The notes under the pieces: generated by a model | Seen by the model: only the letters and a program-made list of their open reading frames with translations | The model's database searches: none | Told to the model about the DNA's origin: nothing | DNA from: Caulobacter sp. 602-2 | GTDB taxonomy: Bacteria > Pseudomonadota > Alphaproteobacteria > Caulobacterales > Caulobacteraceae | Direction of reading: 5' to 3' | NCBI RefSeq assembly: GCF_011043625.1 | Contig: NZ_JAAKGT010000003.1 | Coordinates: 342,372 to 406,371, forward strand | Length of the DNA stretch: 64,000 nucleotides | Translations under genes and position numbers: made by a program | Shown: in pieces, positions 18,564 through 28,125 of the stretch | How the letters are laid out: each line of letters begins with the position of its first letter | How positions within the stretch are numbered: position 1 is the first letter of the stretch

Positions 18564-19697
18564 CTAGGGGGCGGCGGTCCCGTACCAGTCGCGCCCGTCG
18601 CCGTCGGCGCTCAGCACCGCGGCGATGGCCTGGTCCTGGCGGGTGATCGTCAGGCGATGGGTCCACAGCGGCACCACCAGGCGCCCCTCGGCGTCGAAAT
18701 TGCCGCCGCCCACCCAGACCCGCACGGCCTTGCCGTCGCGCTCGCCCACGGCCGACAGCCGCACGCCCTTCTTGGTGATCTTGTCCAGCTTGATGGCCAC
18801 CGTCACCGGGCCGATCAGATCCTCGGCGCTGGCCTCCAGCCTGGGGCCGTCGTCGACCGGGAAGCCGCCCACGAACAGGTCTCCGGCCAGCCAGGACTCG
18901 CCGCCGACATTGATGACCTTGAAGCCGTCGCCCGCCGTCTCGACGCAGCCCATCTGCGTGACCTTGCCCTGCACCGAGCCGTTGACGAACGGTCCGCACC
19001 ACTGCGCCACGTACGGCCCGCGCGCCACGGCGTGGAACACCGCCCCGGCCTCGCCGCGCTTGTTGATGCCCAGCATGTTCGACACCGGGTACTCGGTGGT
19101 CAGCCGCGCCGTCGCCAGGTGGCTGGCCGGCAGGGTCGCCAGCGCGCCGCCCTCGCCCACCGCGCCCTCGGCCGCCTTGGCCTGCGACAGGTCGAAGACC
19201 AGGCCCGCCGCGCCGATCTTGGCGTCGGGAACCGGCGGCAGATCCAGGATGTCGGCGCGCGCGGCCTCGATGCGCTGGGCGAGGTCGGGCCGGGCCAGCA
19301 GGGCGGCGAACCAGGCCTCGCGCTCGGGCTGCTTCTTGGCCGCCTTCAGGGCCGCCTCCTCCTCGGCCGTCAGGCTCACCTTGGTGTAGCCGCGGGCGCG
19401 CATGCAGCGCTCGTAGCTGGCGCGGCGGGCCTTGGCCTCTTCCAGGCCGGCCAGGAAGCCGGTGGCCAAGGCCGCGCCCGCCGAGGCGGCCACGCCGCCA
19501 CCGGTCACCACGGGCGGCGGCAGGCCGGGCGTCGGCACGCCCTTGGCGTAGTCGGTGCAGACGGTCTCGTCGGCCATCTGGCCGGGCAGGTCCTTGCCGA
19601 GCTGGGTGAACACGCGGATCGGCTTGGCCGCGTGCGCCAGTCCGGGCGCGACGACGAGCAGGCCGACGACAGCGGCGACGATCGATTTCTTGGACAT
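18564..19697 (-). CDS. Secreted hypothetical protein, 377 aa
   Basis: Begins MSKKSIVAAVVGLLVVAPGLAHA, a clear Sec signal peptide, so periplasmic or outer-membrane associated. The start at 19697 is the one giving this signal; upstream codons add an unlikely leader. A Gly/Ala-rich helical stretch (GGGVAASAGAALATGFLAGLEEAK, about 60-90) includes a possible hydrophobic hairpin. A charged region of the form RASYERCMRARGY follows, and the C-terminal half looks beta-rich. No family recognised. It lies upstream of nothing obvious and is not coupled to xerD. Confidence 0.7.
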   Translation of the reverse strand: MSKKSIVAAVVGLLVVAPGLAHAAKPIRVFTQLGKDLPGQMADETVCTDYAKGVPTPGLPPPVVTGGGVAASAGAALATGFLAGLEEAKARRASYERCMRARGYTKVSLTAEEEAALKAAKKQPEREAWFAALLARPDLAQRIEAARADILDLPPVPDAKIGAAGLVFDLSQAKAAEGAVGEGGALATLPASHLATARLTTEYPVSNMLGINKRGEAGAVFHAVARGPYVAQWCGPFVNGSVQGKVTQMGCVETAGDGFKVINVGGESWLAGDLFVGGFPVDDGPRLEASAEDLIGPVTVAIKLDKITKKGVRLSAVGERDGKAVRVWVGGGNFDAEGRLVVPLWTHRLTITRQDQAIAAVLSADGDGRDWYGTAAP

Positions 19698-19799
19698 GGA
19701 ACCCCCGTTTCCAGGGGCCGATCTATGGCAAGCGTCACCGCACGCCACAACCCGGAGTTTGTGACAGCCGCGCTTTTCGCGCCCGAAACCCTTTCGCTC

Positions 19800-20717
19800 T
19801 CAGTCCTTGCGCCCCAGCGGGTGCTTGGTGCGCACCACCTCGGCCAAGTGCTCGCCGGCCACGTGGGTGTAGATCTGGGTGGTGCCGATGTCGGCGTGGC
19901 CCAGCAGGGTCTGGATGACCCGCAGGTCGGCTCCGCCCTCCAGCAGATGGGTGGCGAAGGCGTGGCGCAGCACGTGGGGGCTGACCTTCTCGCGGTCGAT
20001 GCCGGCGGCGATCGCCGCGTCCTCCAGCAGTTGCGACACTCGCCGCGCCGTCAGCCGCCCGCCCTTGCCGCGCGAGGGATAGAGCCACGGGCTGTCCTTC
20101 TGGCCCTTTGGCAGAAATTGCAGCCTTCCCTCCAGATAGGCCTTCACCGCCGCACGGGCCGCATCGTTCAGCGGGGCCAGCCGCTCCTTGCCGCCCTTGC
20201 CCTTGACCATCAGGAAGGCCGGGTCGCGGGCCAGGGCCGACAGCGGCAGGGCCAGAAGCTCGCTGATCCGCAGGCCCGAGGCGTAGAGCAGCTCGATGAT
20301 GCACGACAGGCGCAGGCCCTGGGCGCCGTCCTTCTCCGCGGCGGCGGCCAGCAGGGCGTCGATCTCGGCCCGCGACAGCACCTTGGGCAGCGGCCGGCCG
20401 GCCTTGGGCGCGACGACGCGGCGCGAGGGATCGTCGGCGCGCCACCCCTCGCCCAGGGCGAAGCGATAGAACTGCCGTACGGCCGAGCGCCGCCGCGCCG
20501 CCGTGGCCGGCGACAGGCCGCGCGCCCCCAGGTCCTGGAAATAGGCCTCGATCGCCTCCGCGTCGGCCGCGTCCAGGTCGTTACCCGAGCGGCCCAGAAA
20601 GCCCCGGGCGTCCTCCAGGTCCTTCTCGTAGGCGCGCAGGGTGTTGGCGGCGGCCGCCCGCTCGACGGCCATCATCTCCAGGAAGGCCTCGACCCAGCCC
20701 TCTGCCTTTGCGCTCAT
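19800..20717 (-). CDS. xerD: Tyrosine recombinase XerD
   Basis: 305-aa site-specific recombinase that, with XerC, resolves chromosome dimers at dif during division. The N-terminal SAM-like DNA-binding domain occupies 1-105. The catalytic domain shows Arg150 (SGLRISELL), His248 and Arg251 (HVLRHAFATHL), His274 (LLGHADIGTT) and the Tyr283 nucleophile (QIYTHV). Length and full motif set fit housekeeping XerD; there are no phage genes nearby. The start codon overlaps the stop of the downstream-reading secreted protein gene by 4 bp, so the two form one leftward unit. Confidence 0.95.
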   Translation of the reverse strand: MSAKAEGWVEAFLEMMAVERAAAANTLRAYEKDLEDARGFLGRSGNDLDAADAEAIEAYFQDLGARGLSPATAARRRSAVRQFYRFALGEGWRADDPSRRVVAPKAGRPLPKVLSRAEIDALLAAAAEKDGAQGLRLSCIIELLYASGLRISELLALPLSALARDPAFLMVKGKGGKERLAPLNDAARAAVKAYLEGRLQFLPKGQKDSPWLYPSRGKGGRLTARRVSQLLEDAAIAAGIDREKVSPHVLRHAFATHLLEGGADLRVIQTLLGHADIGTTQIYTHVAGEHLAEVVRTKHPLGRKD

Positions 20718-22195
20718 TTCTTCTTCGCCGCCGGCTTGGCGGCGGGCTTCGGCGCGAGGGGAGCCGGCGGCGCGGGCAGCAGGCCCTCCACGGCCAGGGC
20801 CCGTGCGTCGGCGGAAAGACCGGCGCGGTTCAGGGCGGCGACGATGCGGGCGCGATCGGCGGCCGAAGGTCCGGCGACGCCGGCGTCGGCGGCGACCGAC
20901 AGGGCCAGCACCGCGGCCTCGCCCTTGCGGCCGGCCGCGGCCGCCGCGTCCAGCAGCGCCAGGCGTGCGGCCGAAGCGTTCGACTTGCCGCCCTCGAAGC
21001 CGGCGAAGGTCGCGCGGTCCTCGGTGCTCAGCGTCCCGCCCAGCGCCTGCAGCACCACGGCGGCCGGCTGGACCGGCGACTTGGCGCCGCCGCTCGCGCC
21101 CAGCTCCACCAGCCGGTCCAGCGCCTGGTCGGTCGAACCGCCCGAACTGGCGGCCAGGGCCGCGTCGAACAGCGCCAGGTCCTGGTTGCCGACGCCAGGG
21201 ATGGCGTCGCCGGTCATCTTGCCCCGGATCGCCTGGGCGGTCTTCACGTCGCCCGCGGTCAGGGCCGCGCGCAGGAACAGGCCCGGATCGGTCAGCGGCG
21301 CGTCGGCGGCCACCATGGCCGCGATCAGCGGCGCGGCGCCGCGGGCGGCTGCGGCGAAGTCCGCTCCCGGCTTGGCCGACTTCAGGAACGCCCAGTCGGC
21401 GGCTTGCGCGGCGGCCAGATCCGTGGCCGGCGGCGCCAGCAGCGGCCGGGTGGCCGGGGTCGCGGTGGCCGCGGCGGCCTGGATGTCGAGCCCCAGTTTC
21501 TTCGACAGGGCGTAGTTGATCCCGGTGCGCAGGTTGGCGCCGCCCGTCGGCGCCGCGCCCGACAGCAGGGCCGGCATCAGCCGGGCGTAGTCGGCGTCCT
21601 TGCCCTGCTGCTGGGCCAGGTTGAAGGTCAGCTGGGCCTCGGCCGTCTGGCCGGCCCGCGCCTGGCAGAAGGCCCGCAGCCGCAGCCAGTAGCCCGTCCC
21701 GCGATCGGCGCTCAGCGCGTCGGCCACGGCGCAGGCGCGGTCGTCGTCGCCGGCGATCAGATTGGCCTCGGCCGCGGCCATGGCCAGGGCGGCGTTCTGG
21801 TCCAGGCCCGGGGTGCGGTCCATCACCCGCTTGGCGCCGGCCGCCTCGCCCAGGGCGATCAGGGCCAGGGCCCGCGCCCCGCCCATCTCTGGATCATCGC
21901 CAACGCCCGCCGGCGCCCGCGCCCCGGTGGCCAGCACCCGCCGCGCGAAGTCGGCGAAGGCCGGCGACAGCGGCTTGGCCCCCAGCTTGGGCAGCGTCTC
22001 GCGCATCAGGCCCGGCGAGGCGTCCTTCCACAGGTCGCCCGGCAGGCCGGTGTCGGCGGCGGGGTTCGAGAACAGGTCCGGCGGCGCCAGCGTGCTGACG
22101 GCCACCGCCGGGTCCTGGGCGTGGGCGTGCGCCGCGACGGCGAGGACGGAAACGGCGGCGGCGAGCGCCAGCGGGGAACGCGAGGGAAAAGCCAT
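20714..22195 (-). CDS. Secreted Ala-rich hypothetical protein, 493 aa
   Basis: The start at 22195 yields the signal peptide MAFPSRSPLALAAAVSV...HAHAQ. The mature protein is Ala/Leu/Gly-rich and almost entirely helical, with repeated segments of about 35-40 residues (for example ALAMAAAEANLIAGDDDRA and AEAQLTFNLAQQQG), suggesting a TPR-like or alpha-solenoid periplasmic protein. The C-terminus is Lys-rich (KPAAKPAAKKK). It is translationally coupled (ATGA) to xerD, downstream of it in sequence order but first in transcription. The frame is open back to 22546, but that part has no plausible start. Confidence 0.75.
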   Translation of the reverse strand: MAFPSRSPLALAAAVSVLAVAAHAHAQDPAVAVSTLAPPDLFSNPAADTGLPGDLWKDASPGLMRETLPKLGAKPLSPAFADFARRVLATGARAPAGVGDDPEMGGARALALIALGEAAGAKRVMDRTPGLDQNAALAMAAAEANLIAGDDDRACAVADALSADRGTGYWLRLRAFCQARAGQTAEAQLTFNLAQQQGKDADYARLMPALLSGAAPTGGANLRTGINYALSKKLGLDIQAAAATATPATRPLLAPPATDLAAAQAADWAFLKSAKPGADFAAAARGAAPLIAAMVAADAPLTDPGLFLRAALTAGDVKTAQAIRGKMTGDAIPGVGNQDLALFDAALAASSGGSTDQALDRLVELGASGGAKSPVQPAAVVLQALGGTLSTEDRATFAGFEGGKSNASAARLALLDAAAAAGRKGEAAVLALSVAADAGVAGPSAADRARIVAALNRAGLSADARALAVEGLLPAPPAPLAPKPAAKPAAKKK

Positions 22196-22427
22196 GGTCC
22201 CTACTATGGCAAGGAAGCGCGGCAGGCAGAAGACGGTGCGGCGGCCGAACCGGGGCGCGAGCGCGTAACCCCGGTCGGCCATAAAAGCTTGCAGGCCGGC
22301 CGCGTTCGGGTTCACTGCCCGAACGTACAGCTTGCCTTTCGCGAGCTTGAGCCCGTGGGGGGCTCCATGCGCCCAGCCGGGCGGGAGTGGTCGAGCCGCG
22401 TCGATCATCCATGGGAGACCCCTCCGC

Positions 22428-24866
22428 ATGCCCACCACCCTGTCCGCCGCTCGCACCGCCCTTGGCCCCCTGGCCCGACTCTGGCTGGGACTGCTCGGGG
22501 CGGTCATCCTGGCCGCGGGCCTGTTCTTCCTGATCGGCGGCGGCAAGCTGCTGGCGCTGGGCGGCAGCCCCTACTTCCTGGCCGCCGGCGCGGCGCTGGC
22601 CGTGTCGGGCGCGCTGATCTTCCGGGCCAGGACCACGGGGGCGTTGCTGTTCGGCGCGGTCTTCGTGCTGACCATCGTCTGGGCGCTGTGGGAGACAGGC
22701 CCGTCGTTCTGGCCGCTGATCTCGCGCCTGCTGGCGCTGAGCGTCGGCGCGGCCGTGGTCGCCTTCTCCTATCCGCTGATGGCGCGGGCCAGCGGCAGGC
22801 CGCCGGCCCTGGTTCCCGCCCTGGCGACCGGCGCGGTGCTGGCCCTGGGCGCAGGCGCCGGCTTCGCCGCCATGTTCTTTCCCCACCCCACCGTGGCCTT
22901 CACCGGCGCGGCCGCCGCCCTCGTCCCCGTCGATCCGGCCAAGGCCCAGAAGAACTGGGAGGCCTATGGCAACACCGCCGGCGCCAGCCGCTTCGTGGCG
23001 CTAAACGAGATCACCCGTGACAATGTGAAGGGCCTGAAGGTCGCCTGGACCTACCGCACCGGCGACGTCGCGGTCAGCGACGGCAACGGCGCCGAGGACC
23101 AGGACACACCGCTGCAGGTGGGCGACACGGTCTACATCTGCACGCCGCACAACAACGTCGTCGCGCTGGACGCCGACACCGGCGCCGAGAAGTGGAAGGC
23201 CGTCGTCGACGCCCGCGCCTCGGTCTGGATGCGCTGCCGGGGCCTGGCCTATTTCGACGCCGGGGCGCCGCTGCTTCAGCCCACCGCCGCCGGCTCGACA
23301 CCCGTCCCGGCCGCGACGGTGCCCGAGGGCGCGCCGTGCCGCCGCCGCATCCTGATGAACACCATCAACGCCGCGCTGATGGCCTTCGACGCCGACACCG
23401 GCAAGGCCTGCCAGGACTTCGGAACCGCCGGCCGCGTCGACCTGAAGGCCGGCCTCGGCGACGCGCCCGACCCGCAGTACCAGCTGACCGCCGCCCCGAC
23501 CCTGGCCGGCACGACCGTCGTCGTCGGCGGCCGCATCGCCGACAACGTCCAGGTCGACATGCCCGGCGGCGTGGTGCGCGGCTTCGACGTGATCACCGGC
23601 GCCCTGCGCTGGGCCTTCGATCCGGGCGATCCGTCGATCACCGGCGCCCCGCCGGCCGGCAAGACCTACGCCCGCTCGACCCCCAACGTCTGGTCCTCGA
23701 TGTCGTACGACGCCGCCTCCAACACCGTGTTCATGCCGGTGGGCAGCGCCTCGGTCGATCTCTACGGCAAGACCCGCAGCGCGCTCGACCACCGCTACGG
23801 CGCCTCGATGCTGGCGCTGGACGCCACGACGGGCCGCGAGAAGTGGGTGTTCCAGACCGTCCGCAACGACCTGTGGGACTTCGACGTGCCGATGCAGCCC
23901 AGCTTCATCGACTTCCCCAAGGCCGGCGGCGGCAGCGTTCCGGCTCTGGTCTTCGGCACCAAGGCTGGCCAGCTCTATGTGCTCGACCGCGCCACGGGCC
24001 AGCCCCTGACCAAGGTCGAGAATGTGCCGGTCAAGGCCGCCGACATCCCCGGCGAGCCCTACGCCCTGACCCAGCCCCGCTCGACCGGCATGCCCCAGAT
24101 CGGGGCCCAGACCCTGAGCGAGGCCGACATGTGGGGCGCCACGCCCTTCGACCAGCTGCTGTGCCGCATCGCCTTCAAGGGCATGCGCTACGAGGGGCTC
24201 TACACCGCCCCCGGCACGGACAAGTCGCTGAGCTTCCCCGGCTCGCTGGGCGGCATGAACTGGGGCGGCCTGTCGACCGACCCGACCACCAACACCCTCT
24301 TCGTCAACGACATGCGCCTTGGCCTGTGGGTGCGGATGATCCCGCAGGACACCAGCAAGGCGGCGGCCTCGGGCGGCGGCGAGGCGGTCAACACCGGCAT
24401 GGGCGCCGTGCCGCTGAAGGGCACGCCCTATTCGGTCGACAAGAACCGCTTCCTGTCGGTGCTGGGCATCCCCTGCCAGGCCCCGCCCTACGGCACCATG
24501 ACCGCCGTCGACATGACCACCCGGAAGATCAAGTGGCAGGTCCCGGTCGGCACGGTGCGCGACACCGGCCCCCTGGGGATCAAGATGGGCCTGCCCATGC
24601 CGATCGGCCTGCCCACCCTGGGCGGCAGCCTGGCCACGCAGGGCGGCCTCGTCTTCTTCGCCGGCACGCAGGACTACTACCTGCGGGCCTTCGACTCGGC
24701 GACGGGCAAGGAGGTCTGGAAGGCCCGCCTGCCGGTGGGCAGCCAGGGCGGCCCGATGAGCTACCGCTCGCCCAGGACCGGCAAGCAATACGTGGTGATC
24801 ACCGCCGGCGGCGCGCGCCAGTCGCCCGACCGCGGCGACTACGTCATCGCCTACGCCCTGAAGTAG
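22428..24866 (+). CDS. gcd: Membrane-bound PQQ-dependent dehydrogenase (glucose/quinate/shikimate family)
   Basis: 812-aa inner-membrane quinoprotein that oxidises glucose, quinate or shikimate in the periplasm and passes electrons to ubiquinone. The N-terminal part has about five membrane helices (residues 15-160), as in Gcd and QuiA. The PQQ beta-propeller follows, with DQDTPLQVGDTVYICTPHNNVVALDADTG early in it. Other typical segments are GSTPVPAATVPEG, VFQTVRNDLWDFDVPMQP and GGLVFFAGTQDYYLRAFD. Only about 10 bp upstream of the ATG resemble a ribosome-binding site. Substrate cannot be fixed from sequence; the neighbouring aroK-aroB makes quinate/shikimate worth considering. Confidence 0.9.
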   Translation: MPTTLSAARTALGPLARLWLGLLGAVILAAGLFFLIGGGKLLALGGSPYFLAAGAALAVSGALIFRARTTGALLFGAVFVLTIVWALWETGPSFWPLISRLLALSVGAAVVAFSYPLMARASGRPPALVPALATGAVLALGAGAGFAAMFFPHPTVAFTGAAAALVPVDPAKAQKNWEAYGNTAGASRFVALNEITRDNVKGLKVAWTYRTGDVAVSDGNGAEDQDTPLQVGDTVYICTPHNNVVALDADTGAEKWKAVVDARASVWMRCRGLAYFDAGAPLLQPTAAGSTPVPAATVPEGAPCRRRILMNTINAALMAFDADTGKACQDFGTAGRVDLKAGLGDAPDPQYQLTAAPTLAGTTVVVGGRIADNVQVDMPGGVVRGFDVITGALRWAFDPGDPSITGAPPAGKTYARSTPNVWSSMSYDAASNTVFMPVGSASVDLYGKTRSALDHRYGASMLALDATTGREKWVFQTVRNDLWDFDVPMQPSFIDFPKAGGGSVPALVFGTKAGQLYVLDRATGQPLTKVENVPVKAADIPGEPYALTQPRSTGMPQIGAQTLSEADMWGATPFDQLLCRIAFKGMRYEGLYTAPGTDKSLSFPGSLGGMNWGGLSTDPTTNTLFVNDMRLGLWVRMIPQDTSKAAASGGGEAVNTGMGAVPLKGTPYSVDKNRFLSVLGIPCQAPPYGTMTAVDMTTRKIKWQVPVGTVRDTGPLGIKMGLPMPIGLPTLGGSLATQGGLVFFAGTQDYYLRAFDSATGKEVWKARLPVGSQGGPMSYRSPRTGKQYVVITAGGARQSPDRGDYVIAYALK

Positions 24867-25070
24867 GCACGCCCCGGCCGCCCCGCCTCCCGCACCATAG
24901 TTGTCGTTCGTCGAATGCTCGGACTTCGACGGACGACAACGGCGCGACGGGCGCCGAATGCTGTTGCGGAAAAACTGTCATCAACCTGTGAAATAGACGC
25001 GGCGCTGAAAACAAACGGCGCCGTGGGCAACAGTTCCCTGTGGCGTTTCCGTCTCGGGGGATGCCTTAAG

Positions 25071-27413
25071 ATGCTGCAACGGTCCGCCAGCGCGATCGCG
25101 ATCGCCGCCTGCCTCATGATCGCCGCCCAGGCCAAGGCGGCCGACACCGCCGCGACGACCTCGACCGCGGCCGCCGAAGAGCTCGACGGCGTCGTCGTGG
25201 TCGGCAGCGGCCAGACCCGCTCGGTCTCGACCCTCACGCCGGCCAGCCTCGAAGTGCTGCCCCCGGGCACGAGCGTGCAGAAGGCCCTGAACTTCCTGCC
25301 GGGCGTCAGCGCCCAGTCGATCGACGCCCTGGGCGTCAACGAGCAGTCGCTGTCGCTGCAGGTGCGCGGCTTCAACACCACCCACCTCGGCTACACGCTC
25401 GACGGCATGCCGCTCGGCGACGGCGCCTACAACAACTACAACGGCCTGACGATCAGCCGCGCGCTGATCTCCGAGAACCTCGGCCGCGCGGACCTGGCCA
25501 CCGGCATCGCCGGCCTGTCGATCCCCTCGACCAGCAACCTCGGCGGCGCGCTGATCTACGTCTCGGCCGATCCCAAGAAGGAGATGGGTCTGTCGCTCAG
25601 CCAGAGCTACGGCAGCGAAGACACCTGGCGCACCTTTGCGCGCTTCGACACCGGCGAGCACAACGGCTGGTCGGCCTACCTGTCGGGCCACTACGCCCAG
25701 CAGGACCTGTTCGTGAACCAGCCGGTCTACAACAAGTCGACCGGCAAGCAGTTCAACGGCAAGCTGACCTACAAGGGCGAGCGCGGCCAGGTGACGGCCT
25801 TCGCCGACATCTCGCGCACCAACCAGGCCGACGACGCCTACCTGTCGAAGGACATGCAAAGCCGCCTGGGTTGGGACTGGGGCGGCTACGCGCCCGACTG
25901 GAACGCCTACGTGTCGCGCGCCGCCTGTTCGGTGGCCTCGCTGGCCTCCAAGTGCGTGACCTCGACGGCGCCGGAAAAGCTCAGCGACGTCACCTTCACC
26001 AACGGCCAGATCCTGCGCAACGACGACCTGTTCTACATCGCGGCCGACTTCGACATCACCCCGACGCTGAAGGCCCACGGTCAGGTCTACAAGCACGAGA
26101 ACAAGGGCGCCGGGAACAACTTCATCACCGGCCTGTCCAACCAGGGCACGGCGTCGACGGCCGACGACCTGCCGGTGCAGATCCGCGACACCCGCTACAC
26201 CATCGACCGTGACGGCGTGATCGCGAGCCTGGCCTGGACCGCCGGCTTCAACCATCTGCAGGCCGGCCTCTGGCTGGAGCAGAACACCAGCAGCGCCGCC
26301 CGCTACATCTGGACCAACGTCACCGGCCCGTTCAGCCTGGCGCAGTACCTGAAGGGCCGTCCCGACACCGCCCAGTGGGTGCAGAAGACCGACTGGACCA
26401 CCCAGCAGTTCTACGTGCAGGACACCATCACCCTGCTGGACGACGCGCTGAGCATCGACTTCGGCTTCAAGAGCACCAACGCCAAGTCGACCGCCACGGC
26501 CCTGCCCGGTATCGCCAAGGCGCCGGCGGCCGCCTCGACCCAGTTCGCCAGCGGCTCGCTGAAGGCGTCCGACAGCTTCCTGCCGGAAGCCGGCGCGCGC
26601 TGGCGCATCGCGCCCGGCCACGAGGTGTTCGCCAGCTACGCCGAGAACATGGCCATGTTCCAGGGCGGCTTCAAACTGGGCCCGCAGTCGGTCAGCCAGG
26701 CCGTCTGGGACGCCCAGGGCAAGTACCTGGAGCCGGAGACCTCCAAGAGCTTCGACGCCGGCTACCGCTATGTGGGTGAAAGCCTGCAGGTCTCGATCTC
26801 GGCCTACGAGGTCGATTTCGACAACCGCCTGCTGCAGTACAACCCCTGCCCGACCAACCAGCAGCAGAACCCCGGCTGCGGCAACTCCTTCCACAACGCC
26901 GGCAGCGTCACCAGCAAGGGCGCCGAGCTTGGCGTTCTGTGGAAACCGCTGTCGTGGCTGAACTGGTACAACTCGGCCTCGTACAACAAGTCGACCTACG
27001 ACGAGGACCTCAACTGGTGCTCGGGCGCGACCTGCGTGATCAAGAAGACGGCCGGCAAGCAGCAGGTCGACACGCCCAAGGAGATGTTCGCCAGCGTGGT
27101 CAGCGTCAAGCGCGGACCGTTCTCCGCCTCGCTGCAGGGCAAGTACACCGGCCGTCGCTACTACACCTACACCAACGACCAGAGCTTCGGCGGCTACACC
27201 ACCTTCGACCTGGGCCTGGCCTACCGGTTCGACCAGGTCGGCGTCATGAAGGGCGCCAAGGCCTCGCTGAACATCACCAACCTGACCGACAAGCGCTACG
27301 CGTCGAACTTCGACAGCAGCGTGTTCGCGCCCGACGACGCGACCGGCTCCATCCTGGTGTTCCATTCCTCGGCGCCGCGGCAGATCTTCGCCACCATCGG
27401 CTTCGACTTCTAA
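25071..27413 (+). CDS. TonB-dependent receptor (780 aa)
   Basis: Outer-membrane active-transport barrel. The start at 25071 gives a signal peptide ending near QAKAA. A TonB-box-like stretch (ELDGVVVVGSG, about 42-52) precedes the plug domain, which carries VQKALNFLPGVSAQS and the LQVRGFNT motif. The barrel ends with the aromatic C-terminus IGFDF. It follows the PQQ dehydrogenase by 204 bp in the same direction, so uptake of the cofactor or of its substrate is a reasonable inference. A three-codon reading frame (ATG-Pro-stop) lies 1 bp upstream of the start at 25061-25069. Confidence 0.9.
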   Translation: MLQRSASAIAIAACLMIAAQAKAADTAATTSTAAAEELDGVVVVGSGQTRSVSTLTPASLEVLPPGTSVQKALNFLPGVSAQSIDALGVNEQSLSLQVRGFNTTHLGYTLDGMPLGDGAYNNYNGLTISRALISENLGRADLATGIAGLSIPSTSNLGGALIYVSADPKKEMGLSLSQSYGSEDTWRTFARFDTGEHNGWSAYLSGHYAQQDLFVNQPVYNKSTGKQFNGKLTYKGERGQVTAFADISRTNQADDAYLSKDMQSRLGWDWGGYAPDWNAYVSRAACSVASLASKCVTSTAPEKLSDVTFTNGQILRNDDLFYIAADFDITPTLKAHGQVYKHENKGAGNNFITGLSNQGTASTADDLPVQIRDTRYTIDRDGVIASLAWTAGFNHLQAGLWLEQNTSSAARYIWTNVTGPFSLAQYLKGRPDTAQWVQKTDWTTQQFYVQDTITLLDDALSIDFGFKSTNAKSTATALPGIAKAPAAASTQFASGSLKASDSFLPEAGARWRIAPGHEVFASYAENMAMFQGGFKLGPQSVSQAVWDAQGKYLEPETSKSFDAGYRYVGESLQVSISAYEVDFDNRLLQYNPCPTNQQQNPGCGNSFHNAGSVTSKGAELGVLWKPLSWLNWYNSASYNKSTYDEDLNWCSGATCVIKKTAGKQQVDTPKEMFASVVSVKRGPFSASLQGKYTGRRYYTYTNDQSFGGYTTFDLGLAYRFDQVGVMKGAKASLNITNLTDKRYASNFDSSVFAPDDATGSILVFHSSAPRQIFATIGFDF

Positions 27414-27427
27414 GCACGGAAGCCTGC

Positions 27428-27455
27428 GCCTCCCCGCCGTCACGGGCGGGGAGGC
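27428..27455 (+). terminator. Terminator after the 780-aa receptor
   Basis: GCCTCCCCGCC and GGCGGGGAGGC form an 11-bp perfect stem with a 6-base loop, followed by CTCTTT. It separates the receptor from aroK. Confidence 0.75.
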
Positions 27456-27545
27456 TCTTTCACGAAACATGGCGCCCGCCCCAGGAATAAGCGGAACCCA
27501 GGGCGTGGCGGCGGGGGCGCGGGTCGTGTATCGGGGGAACCGACC

Positions 27546-28121
27546 ATGACCGCCGATCTCGTTCCGCCCCGCTATCCAGACCTCCGTGACCGGACCATCG
27601 TGCTGGTCGGGTTGATGGGCGTTGGCAAGTCCAGCGTCGGGCGCCGCCTGGCCAACACCCTCGACCTGCCGTTCCGTGACGCCGACAACGAGGTCGAGCG
27701 CGCCGCCGGCCGCTCGATCCCCGAGATCTTCGCCGAGATGGGCGAGGAAGCTTTCCGCGACGGCGAGCGCCGGGTCATCGCCCGCCTGCTGGACGAGCCG
27801 CCGCACGTGCTGGCCACCGGCGGCGGCGCCTTCGTCAACGCCGAGACCCGCGCCCTGATCAAGGACAAGGCCATCGCCGTCTGGCTGAAGGCGGACCTGG
27901 AGCTTCTGGCCCGCCGCGTCGGCCGCAAGGACGGCCGGCCGCTGCTGAAGAACCGCGACCCCATGGACGTCCTGCGCGAGCAGGCCGTGACCCGCTACCC
28001 CGCCTACGGCGAGGCCCACCTGACCGTCGAGACCGGCGACACGCCCCACATGGTGGCCGTCGAGGCCGTCATCGCCGCCCTGCAGGGCCGCCTCGCCGCC
28101 GCGTCCGCTACCGGAGAGTAA
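27546..28121 (+). CDS. aroK: Shikimate kinase
   Basis: 191-aa cytoplasmic enzyme phosphorylating shikimate at O3 in aromatic amino acid synthesis. Walker A is GLMGVGKS (22-29), the shikimate-binding DAD-type motif is [13 protein letters not shown], and [13 protein letters not shown] followed by LATGGGAF contains the Gly-Gly-Gly substrate site. The ATP lid lies around [14 protein letters not shown]. It is followed after 4 bp by aroB, a common pairing in proteobacteria. Confidence 0.95.
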   Translation: MTADLVPPRYPDLRDRTIVLVGLMGVGKSSVGRRLANTLDLPFRDADNEVERAAGRSIPEIFAEMGEEAFRDGERRVIARLLDEPPHVLATGGGAFVNAETRALIKDKAIAVWLKADLELLARRVGRKDGRPLLKNRDPMDVLREQAVTRYPAYGEAHLTVETGDTPHMVAVEAVIAALQGRLAAASATGE

Positions 28122-28125
28122 GACC

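Noticed and set aside
19800..20717. XerD as a phage or integron integrase
   Set aside because: It has housekeeping XerD length and motifs, no att-like repeats and no phage genes nearby.
22198..22546. Upstream extension of the 493-aa secreted protein
   Set aside because: The frame is open, but the signal peptide at 22195 is clear and the extra residues would bury it inside the protein.
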